Shown here piece after piece: positions 56,118 through 64,000 of a stretch of DNA of 64,000 bases; positions within the stretch are counted from its first letter, which is position 1; every line of letters begins with the position of its first letter. The translations under genes and the position numbers were made by a program. The DNA is from Ascaphus truei (lineage: Eukaryota > Chordata > Amphibia > Anura > Ascaphidae), in the NCBI GenBank assembly GCA_036426205.1, contig CM071570.1, forward strand, positions 71,538,995 to 71,602,994. Direction: 5' to 3'. The notes beneath the pieces are model-generated. The model did no database searches, had not been told where the DNA came from, and saw only the letters and a list, made by a program, of their open reading frames with translations.

Positions 56118-56727
56118 GAACCATGGTGGCATGTAGCATCAGAAAGGGTAGAGGCGTAAAATATAATAGAATTCAAACTTTTTTTGGAGAGACAAAGAAG
56201 AAGTTGCTTCAGGGAAAAATAAGGGATAAAAAAAGTCTCTTCAGCTTTATAGCAAGTAGAATGAATGGGCAGACTAGGTGGGCCTAATAGCTTTTATCTT
56301 CCTTCAATCTTTTTTTATGTTTCAATATGCAATTATGATAATAGACATGAAGCAACTTTACTGAGTTAAATGGTGCATATCAGGCAAGTAAATGAAGGCA
56401 TGTGATGCAGAGTAATGGCTGTACAGACAAATGAAACATGAGCTTAAACTAAAATATTGAAGAAATAGATTTGATAAATTACCGTAAAAACATTAAAAAA
56501 ATAAGTACAACACAACAAAGATAAATAAATATACTGTTTCCACTTTGACATTGTCCCTGAAATGATCAGTCTATTATTCACCCAATTTGATATGTTTTGA
56601 TTATTGTAACAGAATCAGTTAATCAAGCAACATTATTTTAGTGTGCCGACTACTCAAGTGTTTCGCAGCTCACGTCAATATGAAGAACACTTAAAGCTAA
56701 TGCCCAAATACTTCACAGAAGAGGTGG
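56118..56727. other. No gene seen
   Basis: AT-rich spacer without recognised repeats. Confidence 0.4.
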
Positions 56728-56735
56728 ATTATAAA

Positions 56736-57341
56736 TAGAGATGGGCAGACATCTATGAATCTGTTCTGAGGAGTTTCTCAAGATTTCCCTGACAAATCCG
56801 ATCCACGGAATAAAATCTGCTGTCATATTGCTTCACCTTAATGGCGCCCGTATTCTTCAAAATCCATCGTTGGGTCTCGGCCGCAAAGATTTGAAATAAT
56901 CCGTCAATGGATTCAACTTAGATCCAAATCGATAGAATATCTTTAAATAAATCCATTCAACGAATTCCAAACAATTCGAAACAGGAGGTAGAAATACTGC
57001 CACTCCAACTTCCTGCTTAAATATTAAATAATGTATAAATGTATGACTTATAGTTCTACAGCAGCAGCCCATCCAGCCCACAACCAAACCCTGCCTACAA
57101 CACAATGGCTTAAAATCGAGGCTGCACCACAATTTATATAATTGTCCTCCACCCATAATAATTCCATTGATGGATTCGGATTCTGTTTGCAGGTTTGGAT
57201 TCCGAATCGGTCAGATGAATTTTAAGTAATAAGGGGAAACATGTATGTCTTTTTTAGACTGATCCGAGGAATTGAGCGGATGAAAGGAACTGGCCAATCT
57301 GCTTCGGATTCGAATTCTGTCCAAAATTTCGCCCATCTCTA
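56736..57341. mobile_element. hAT-type MITE (TAGAGATGGGC ends)
   Basis: Ends TAGAGATGGGC and GCCCATCTCTA. The flanks ATTATAAA (56728-56735) and ATCATAAG (57342-57349) match at six of eight bases, an eroded 8-bp duplication. The interior has repeated GGATTCGGATT-like and GATCCGA words; no transposase frame. Confidence 0.75.
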
Positions 57342-57349
57342 ATCATAAG

Positions 57350-58523
57350 TGATTTTTTAAAAGCTTGGAACATGGAAACTATGCTGATGTTAATGTGGAG
57401 GTTGTCCCACAGTCTGAATTCTTCTGCCAACAATTCTCTTTTCTTAATCCATGTAGATTTGAATTGAGGAAAGTGGAGTAGTGTATTGTTGACTGTGTAG
57501 TCTGGTTGGCTGATATGAAGTAATGCGTTCCTACTGTAGCTATATATTGGTGTGAGTGAAAAGAAACAGAAGTGCGCAACCAAAAAGAAACCAAATTGTG
57601 TTAAAAGAACGGTGTCTGTATTGTGATAAACCTCTAAATAAAGTGAACCCTCCTTAATAAAAGGTTAAGGACAATAAAGCAGGCACAACCCTACTGTGGA
57701 AGTGAAAAAAATATATAAATATATATAACCATACAAAACCGTTGGTTTGTTGCGTTTGCTGCTACAGTTAGAGGAGTGGCTCAAAACTCCACAGTGCTAA
57801 AGACAAAAGACAAAAAAACAAGCGCAAAACGCAAATAGTGAAGTTTATCAAAATATTTTTAGCGTTTAAAAAGGGGTAAGTATTCTGCGTACATCAGAAA
57901 AATAGAACATAAGCATTTCGTGTAACAATACACGAGTTACCACATAATAGATGACAGGACACACGATAGAAGGGAACGCCTCAGGTAAGTAGACCTCCGC
58001 ACCCTCCAGATGTCATCTGGCTCCTTGGTAATAGTTAATCACCAGTCTCTAAACCGTCTCAGGTACACTATCTTAACGGTTTTTGTGACGATGGAGGAAA
58101 ATCTGTAATCCAGCCGGGACACACTCTGTGTGCATTAGGACAGAGTCTCTAAGTCCATAGATATATACCAGTAGCGGGTAAACCACCGCAGTGTGTCCGC
58201 ATCCACTCCTCACAGTCCGTCGCTCTCCAGTGACTTCACTCCTCGCGCATGGGTGTGACGTTACACGCAGTGCGTACCTCCAACAGGAGACACCCGGCAG
58301 AATATCTCATGTGCACAATAACACGGCAGAATATCTCATGTGCACAATAACACGAAAAATGGCATAAAAAAGCAACAATAAAAGCAGTAATCCTACGCGT
58401 TTCGTAGCTAGAATGCTACTTCAAACCCGCTATCATATTTTAGAACTTGGATTGAAAATGTTGATTGGATTGTTCAAATGTGTCCTTGGTTCATTTTGGT
58501 TATTTCTTGAGTCATCTTGGATT
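57350..58523. other. Spacer with an ACGCGTTTCGTAGC repeat
   Basis: No gene. TCCTACGCGTTTCGTAGCTA at 58391-58410 belongs to the hairpin class seen near Penelope-like sequence. CGGCAGAATATCTCATGTGC is duplicated in tandem at 58294-58350. Confidence 0.45.
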
Positions 58524-59790
58524 GGCCAGAGGAAGGCAAACAAAAATCCCACTTATGAAATATCATCTAATGATATCTCATAAGTGGGAAAATAAATTCC
58601 TTCCCGACTCCAAATATTGGCAATCAGATTAGTCCCTTGATGAACATCCGTTCCATGTTTACTTATCTGGTCTATTCCTGAATATGGTACCTTTCCTTTC
58701 CAAAAAGATCTCCAACCTTTTTTTTTAAGATATCTATTGTATTTGCCATCACAGTCTCCATGGGTAATGAATTCCACACTTTTATTGCCCTTATTGCAAA
58801 TAATCCTTTCCTTTGTTGCTGGTGAAATCTCCTTTCCTCCATCCTTAAGGTATGACCCCATGTCGTTTGTACTGCCCTTGGGATGAAAAGTTATTTTGAA
58901 AGCTCCTTGTATTGTCCGCGAATATATTTGTATATAGTTTTCATATCCCCTCTTCGACACCTCTAATCTAATGTAAACAAATCGAATATAGCTAGCCTCT
59001 CCTCATAAATCAGATTATCCATCCCTTTTATTAATTTGGTGGCTCTTCTCCAGGTCCATAATGTCATTTCTATGGAGTGGTGCCCGAAATTGTACTCCAT
59101 ATTCAATTTTCCAGTCTATCCAAGTCCAAATGGAGAGAAATTACATCCTGCTCTGATTCTACCTTACACAATTTAGTGTCATCAGCAAAGATAGAGACTT
59201 TGCTCTCTATGCCAACCTCAAGGTCATCAATAAACAAGTTAAAAAGCAGGGGTCCCAGTACTGATCCTTGAGGTACTCCACTCATTTGGCCCAATCTGAG
59301 AAAGTTCAATTTATTAGAACTCTCTGTTGTCTATCCGTCAACCAGTTTTCAATCCAGGTGCAAATATTTTACCCGGTCCAATTTTCTTTATTTTGAAGAC
59401 TAACCTCGTGTGGAACTTATGAAAAGCATTTCCAAAAACTAAGTAGACCACATCAACTGCATTACCCTGGTCAAAATTCCTACTTTCCTCCTCAAATAAA
59501 CTGATATGGTTAGTTTGGCATTATTTATCCTTCATAAATCCATGCTGACTATTATTATTTTTTTTTCATTAGCTTTTTCTGAATATTATCCCGAACTAAA
59601 CCTTCAAGTAGCTTCCCCACTATTGATGTTGGTCTTACAGGTCTGTAATTCCCCACTTGTGATCTAGCTCCCTTTTAAAAATATACAGTAGGCACCATAG
59701 CTGTTTACACCAATCTTGTGGTACTGAGCATTTGGAAATAGAGTCCTTGAATATTAACGGTAATGGCTTGGCTATTACTGAACTTAACTG
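58524..59790 (-). mobile_element. CR1 LINE fragment, minus strand
   Basis: On the minus strand it matches 48780-50300 of the long CR1: the C-terminal block (about 58660-59060), the RT loop FADDTKL (near 59180) and SGVPQGSVLGPLLFNLF (59103-59309 frame). Multiple shifts and a missing stretch between the RT and C-terminal blocks. The 3' UTR differs from the long copy and holds the palindrome TCCCACTTATGA/TCATAAGTGGGA (58547-58590). Confidence 0.85.
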
Positions 59791-59814
59791 CTTAATGTAT
59801 TTATGAATTTATAC

Positions 59815-59922
59815 ATTATTTTAACAGGAAGTAATACATTGAGAGTTACCTCTCGTTTTCAAGTATGTCCTGGGCATAGAGTTAAGATGACAAATAATAC
59901 ATGGTTATAATACATAGGGGGC
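59815..59922 (-). mobile_element. LINE-A 3' end, minus strand
   Basis: AGGAAGTAATACATTGAGAG, TCTCGTTTTCAAGTATGTCC and AATAATACATGGTTA match the LINE-A 3' UTR in reverse. The match stops where the palindrome-rich element begins, so that element interrupts it. Confidence 0.8.
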
Positions 59923-60220
59923 TATGCACTAAGCTCAATTGCTTTTTTGCGTTCTGATTTGGCCAAAAAGCAGGTTCGTTAAAAAGTGAAGCCGGGGACG
60001 CGATGCACTAAGGCCTTGAGGCCATTTTTTAACGTACCTGCTCAAAATAGCTCAGAACAGCCACAGCGTACGTGTTGCTTTTTTTCCCCCTGCTAGCGTT
60101 CTGAACCTTTCCGTTCACTAGCTGATAGAAAAAAAAGCTGCATGTAACATTTGCATGGAGATTTGCCATCTCCATGCAAGACTGTTACAGGCGATCGTAC
60201 ACTAAATAAATACATTTTAA

Positions 60221-60489
60221 TAATAGTGTACATGAGCAGGGGGTCTCCTGAGCTGAACCGCATTGGTTTCAGGTCTGAGTACCCCTTACTTGAGGAGATA
60301 TAGGCCCCGTTATGGGGTGCCGGTATCCCCTGCAGTTTAAAGCTCCCGCGTCACGTGACCGGGTTATTTACATTCTGCAGGGGATACTGGCACCCCATAA
60401 AGGGGCCTATATCTCCTGAAGTAGGATGTCCCCGGACCTGAAACCAATGCGGTTCAGCTCAGGAGACCCCCTGATCACGCACACTATTA
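60221..60489. repeat. Fold-back hairpin F3 with CACGTG at the tip
   Basis: TAATAGTGTACATGAGCAGG pairs with the right end; GGGGTCTCCTGAGCTGAACC pairs with GGTTCAGCTCAGGAGACCCC, perfect over 20 bases. CACGTG is at 60352-60357, in the loop. Arms are about 125 bases. Confidence 0.85.
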
Positions 60490-60509
60490 ATAAAAATACA
60501 TTAATGCAG

Positions 60510-60555
60510 CTTCATTACCTTAGCGGATAGCCGCTAAGGCAATGAAGGGGTTAAG
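60510..60555. repeat. P1 palindrome (outer, promoter side)
   Basis: CTTCATTACCTTAGCGGATA and its complement around the centre, perfect over 18 bases per arm, followed by GGGGTTAAGG. Confidence 0.85.
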
Positions 60556-60637
60556 GCACATTAGCATGTTTATTGGGGACAATTGCCACCCAATAAACAA
60601 CACGCATCCCCCCCGCCCCCTAACACATACAGTACTG

Positions 60638-60698
60638 TAATGGGCAAAATTACTATTATCCACATATGGATAATAATGCATTTGCCCATTTAAAATAC
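60638..60698. repeat. P2 palindrome
   Basis: AATGGGCAAAATTACTATTA and TAATAATGCATTTGCCCATT around TCCACATATGGA, which is itself self-complementary. Confidence 0.8.
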
Positions 60699-60767
60699 AT
60701 ATAAATGACAATAAATACAATAAAAACATTGTACACTTACGTTTGTACATTGTACTCCATCCCATCT

Positions 60768-61101
60768 CTGATTGGCTCTAGTAGACCATGTGACAGAGGC
60801 TTAGGGGAGAACGGATGTGACGTCTTTGAAAGCCTGTCACATGGTACTAGAGCCAATCAGAGTTGGGATGTATTTCCCACGCTCTGATTGGCTACCGTAC
60901 CATGTGAGACCGGCCATGTTTCTTTTAATGACGTCATCTTAAAGGCAATTGAAGCAAAGCTATTCTGATTGGCTGTGCTTTCATTACCTTAAAAATGACG
61001 TCATCAATTTTTTTTGGCTAGGCCAAATCACATGTTTTACACGGCCCAATCAGGACCGTGGGAAACATTTGACCAAAATGTGACGTCATAGGCCTATAAA
61101 A
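60768..61101 (+). promoter_or_regulatory. Polymerase II-type promoter of copy E
   Basis: CCAAT-type boxes at 60773-60777 (reverse), 60853-60857, 60886-60890 (reverse), 60968-60972 (reverse) and 61046-61050; three TGACGTCA CRE sites at 60929-60936, 60996-61003 and 61081-61088; TATAAAA at 61095-61101. The first CCAAT pair lies in an inverted repeat (TCTGATTGGCTCTAGTA and TACTAGAGCCAATCAGA), and the first two CREs lie in another. The CRE, TATA and downstream GCCTCATTTTGA order is shared with the minus-strand promoter at 20480-20625, so it is conserved between copies. Confidence 0.7.
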
Positions 61102-61105
61102 GCCT

Positions 61106-61357
61106 ATGTCGCCTCATTTTGAAGCTAGTCGTCGAGGAGGGAACATCTCCCCTCCTAAGAAGAGAAGAAGGGCGTGGCGTAAGAAGAAGGAAGAAGACGG
61201 AAGAAGCCGGAAGAAGACCCCAGAAGACCCCAAAAGATCCCAAAGAAGAAAGAAGACACAGACGTGGATCTGTAATGGTTTTTTATTTTATGGCTTACCT
61301 GTGGATTGGTTCCTGTGCTTCCGGATCGCCTGGATTTCGGTGAGTGGGCATCTAATG
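61106..61357 (+). other. Exon 1 region of copy E: basic open frame, ends ATG|GTGAGT
   Basis: A frame open from 61106 to 61630 begins with a basic stretch (PPKKRRRAWRKKK at about residues 16-28) rich in AAG/AGA codons, then becomes hydrophobic beyond the donor, in intron sequence. Its ATG is only 5 bases from the TATA box, so it lies upstream of any normal start site and the frame is probably not translated from there. In copies at 20212 and 33348 the homologous exon also ends CTAATG before GTRAGT, so the true start codon may be that last ATG (61355-61357), with the rest as 5' UTR. The product is unknown. Confidence 0.5.
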
Positions 61358-62150
61358 GTGAGTAAACAAAAGAAAAGTATATTATTTTTACTTTTACAGG
61401 TTTTTATGATTTTTCATTCATGTCTTTTATTTTTTCAGTCCCATTTAATGCCCGTTAATGTATCTATGTATATACATACTTTCACGGACACTGAATGGGT
61501 GTATTGTATGGGAATTTTGTATGTAAATGCTTTGTATTTTATGCTCTATTATTGCCCCTGTATGTTATGTTTATCTATCTGTATGGATAGACATACAGGG
61601 ATAATAATTGATTGTTTGGCTCATGTTTAGGTTCTTTTTATGTATGGATAATGTATTTAGCATCTTTATTTTGTCATTGTTGTGAATAATGTAATTTGTA
61701 TTTAGGTAATGGCTTCTTAGATTAGAATGATGGTGGTTACTTTAAATTAGAATTGTTTGGGGAATGGTTCGGCTTTAGCAATTGAATAGGGAATTGTATA
61801 ATTGATTTGTATTGTATTTTAATTGTTTGAGGAAATGGATTAATTGATTGATGCTAATTGTATTGATGTTGGTGAGTTTCTAATTGATTTTCAGGATGGC
61901 ATTGGTGGCTAGGGGACATTGTTCATAGTGTATTTTATTGTTACATATATTTTGCATAGTGTTACATGATGCACAGATTAATTGCATCATGTACACACTA
62001 TGCAATTGTATGACATTTCATATACATTTGTGGAGCTGCTGATTTGTTGGCTTATATTTACAATGGCTGCTGGATTTATTTTAACATGCAATGTGGTGAT
62101 TTTAAGATTAAAAATGCATGTTTTGATTTATGCATGTTTTATGTGTTTAA
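61358..62150 (+). other. Presumed intron of copy E
   Basis: AT-rich sequence with no recognised frame, starting with the GTGAGTAAAC donor. It contains the inverted pair TATCTGTATGGATAGACATA and a GCATCATGTA inverted word at about 61970-61995. Confidence 0.45.
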
Positions 62151-62205
62151 TAATGGGCAAATAATCTATTATCCATATCTGGATAATAGTTATTTGGCAC
62201 ATTAT
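62151..62205. repeat. P2 palindrome
   Basis: ATAATCTATTATCCATATCT and GGATAATAGTTATTTGGCA: arms complementary apart from two positions. Confidence 0.8.
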
Positions 62206-62279
62206 TGTACTGTAGGTGTTGGGGGGGGGGGGGATGTATGTATTGAATGTATAGGCCAGGTTTATTTATTTTACATTCA

Positions 62280-62750
62280 GGGTTGGTTCCTTGGTTCTGC
62301 GTGAGACCTCTGGAGACCACCTGCGGTATCCTCGGGTATCTCACGGGTATCAGGCTGGTGGTTCCACGGGTGACACCTTCGGGGAAGTACCGGTGGCCTC
62401 ACATCTGTGGGGGCACTGCGGACCCGTAGTGTGCGGGGAAGAACCGGTGGTCCCACATCCGTGGGGGCACCGCGGACCTGTTGTGAGCACTTGTGAGTCC
62501 CAGACCCCCGTGAGAACCACCCGAGGCCCCGCAGACACCTGTGAGTCTGACCCAGGGCTCCCAGACATCTGCGGGCCTACTGTGGGGACCCATTTGTGGC
62601 CCACGGTGACCCGCGGAGACCAGCTGGGGGCCATGGCGCTTGGCGGGACCCACCAACAGGCCTCCAGAACCTGTGTGAAACAAGTTGCTGGTACCCTGTA
62701 GGTCTGTCAGGTGACCCGCCAGGCCCACCGGAGACTCGCATGGGGCTGGG
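62280..62750 (+). repeat. G-rich module, copy E
   Basis: Preceded by TTATTTTACATTCAG (acceptor-like). It contains CCTGCGG, GACCCGCGGAGACC and CACATCTGTGGGGGCACTGC words. CGGGGAAGTACCGGTGG (62371) recurs at 62437, a tandem copy of about 66 bp. Long frames on both strands follow from composition and are not credible genes. Confidence 0.6.
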
Positions 62751-63018
62751 GTATGAACCCTGTATTTAAAAGGATAAATTATGTATTTATGGGTGGGCAC
62801 AAGGGGTGGGTTATGTATTTAATAAATAGAATGATGTTTATTGTGGGGCAGTGTGTTGTTTTTATTGTGGGTACTGGGGGTGGGGGGAAGGGGTATTGTC
62901 CCCAAGGGTACGTGGGTAGGCCTCCCTTGTGGGTAGTGGGTGAGGGTGGTTAGGCCTCACGGGGTGGGGGGTTAGTGTGGGAGGGTATGTAGGCCTCCTG
63001 AGTGGTGGGTGAGGGTGG

Positions 63019-63074
63019 ATTAACCCCTTAATGACTTTAGCGGTTAATAACCGCTATGGTGATTAAGGGGTTAG
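63019..63074. repeat. P1 palindrome
   Basis: TTAACCCCTTAATGACTTTA and CTATGGTGATTAAGGGGTTA around GCGGTTAATAACCG, 44 bases before the mini-exon acceptor, the same spacing as at 35081-35180. Confidence 0.85.
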
Positions 63075-63118
63075 GGGACATTACATTGGCTATTGTAATT
63101 GTTGTGCATGTTTTGCAG

Positions 63119-63186
63119 CACCGTAGGGGCATGGCCAGAATGAAGATGAGGATGAAGATGGCCTTCATCGTGGGTGCCTGTAAAAG
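63119..63186 (+). other. Mini-exon-like block, copy E
   Basis: CATGTTTTGCAG precedes and GGTAAGTG follows, giving a 68-base block. It shares CATGG, GATGAGGATG and GGCCTTCATCGTGG with 35181-35244 but the reading frame is shifted between copies, so coding is not proven. Confidence 0.5.
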
Positions 63187-63264
63187 GTAAGTGTAAAATG
63201 TTTTGACTGTATTTATTGAATGTTATATGTATTTAAAATGGCCAAGTGCATTATTAAAATAAAT

Positions 63265-64000
63265 AATATTGACGCTCACCAAATGTCCATAGAATATATA
63301 CACATAGATAGGAGGTGCATACGGGAGATGATAGCATATATCAGAACAGGAAGGGGTTAAGAGAGAAACACCCAAAAGAATTCCTATGTGCACTCACCTA
63401 TACTATTAAATGGCTGGGAAGGATTCAATCCCTGGGTGAAGACCCATACACCATTTACTAATTTACAATAAAATATTTTAAGATACAGATATGCAAAGAC
63501 AAACACAATTGTTAAAAGAAACAGGGAGTGGGTGCTAGGAGTGGAGTGGGCTATGTAACCCTATATAGTCAGCAACCTGCTAGCAAATATTTAACCCTGT
63601 TGGTAAATCATACCAGACTACTGCATGAAGCCTTCTATCAAACACTCACTCATATATACTAGGCGAGGTGTAGGCATAACATAGTCATGAGTAGGACTTG
63701 GAACACATCTAATCTATATATGTAGACGGTTACTCAGAATGTCCTACCCCAAGGTAATTGGTGCTGCACTGTGCCGGTAATTGAAACATATATCTGCCAG
63801 AGTCCCTAAGTCTGTAGGGTATATATTAAAAGCCTCCTAGATCGGGGGATGTGTAAGGGGTCTGCAATAGAGATATCCGTTACATTAACTCAAATTCCTC
63901 CCTGTGTGGGGTCCCGGCTCGCAAGTTTGCAACATGGAAATAAACCCGTTACAATGTATGTATATTGTTTAACAGCAAAGTAGCAGGACGGCTCTGCAGT
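63265..64000. other. No gene seen
   Basis: Sequence after copy E ends. It begins near TTGACGCTCACCAAATGTCC and could be another repeat, but I recognise no family and no coding frame. Confidence 0.4.

Larger units (their letters stand above)
59923..63260 (+). mobile_element. Palindrome-rich element, copy E (best preserved, with promoter)
   Basis: In order: a terminus-like GGGGCTATGCACTAAGC, hairpin F3 (60221-60489), P1 (60510-60555), P2 (60638-60698), promoter (60768-61101), exon 1 (about 61125-61357), intron, P2 (62151-62205), G module (62280-62750), P1 (63019-63074), mini-exon (63119-63186) and a decayed P2 near 63235. It stops at about 63260 in unrelated DNA, so the 3' end is missing or lies beyond an insertion. 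Harbinger kinship rests only on the terminus style. No transposase is recognised. Confidence 0.65.

Noticed and set aside
1..64000. CRISPR arrays or bacterial operons
   Set aside because: Repeat types, introns, LINEs and base composition are those of a vertebrate genome; no spaced identical short repeats with unique spacers were seen.

Overview
This window reads as intergenic, repeat-saturated vertebrate DNA, most probably from an amphibian and likely a frog with a large genome. The reasons are the CR1 and L2-type LINEs, Penelope-like retroelements, PIF/Harbinger and hAT MITEs, a MIR-like CORE-SINE and a gammaretrovirus-like endogenous retrovirus packed into 64 kb, with long AT-rich, non-coding spacers. 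I recognise no host protein-coding gene and no functional tRNA or rRNA gene. Every reading frame with recognisable homology belongs to a mobile element, and nearly all are broken.

Layout. 1-6175: an endogenous retrovirus whose 5' LTR enters from the left edge, with gag zinc-knuckle and integrase remnants, an env in three frames, a LINE inserted antisense, and the start of a 3' LTR. 8191-12740: a Harbinger MITE, an L2-like LINE (LINE-A, itself interrupted by a 15-bp-TSD insertion), a poly(A) retroposon and a TA-flanked MITE. 13136-16226: two inverted copies of a 1.35 kb CpG-rich LTR-like repeat. 16883-17729: a hAT element with a perfect 8-bp TSD. 17849-36533: about 18.7 kb dominated by several copies of one palindrome-rich element in both orientations, interrupted by CR1, Harbinger-type and long-inverted-repeat sequences. 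37211-41690: hairpins, two more LTR-like copies and a hAT MITE. 42331-42583: a complete CORE-SINE. 43720-46440: two inverted Penelope-like elements with GIY-YIG endonuclease sequence. 47150-52101: a 3.3 kb CR1, a Tc1 remnant and a second LINE-A. 52846-57341: tandem and direct repeats, an L2-derived fragment and a hAT MITE. 58524-59922: CR1 and LINE-A 3' ends. 59923 to about 63260: the cleanest copy of the palindrome-rich element.

The best candidate for something undescribed is that palindrome-rich element. Its copies share two classes of short perfect-looking palindromes (called P1 and P2 here), larger fold-back hairpins with CACGTG near the tip, a G-rich module, and what looks like a real RNA polymerase II promoter (CCAAT boxes, TGACGTCA sites, a TATA box). 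The promoter is followed by an exon whose last three bases are ATG directly before a GTRAGT donor in three copies. A second small exon-like block with AG and GTRAGT borders lies between P1 and P2 in four copies. Outer termini resemble PIF/Harbinger ends, so it may be a large Harbinger-related element carrying a spliced gene, but I could not identify a transposase in it.

Within the 24.5-33.9 kb part, repeat copies differ by dense small indels and homopolymer differences, which could mean poor assembly polishing; reading frames there should not be trusted.
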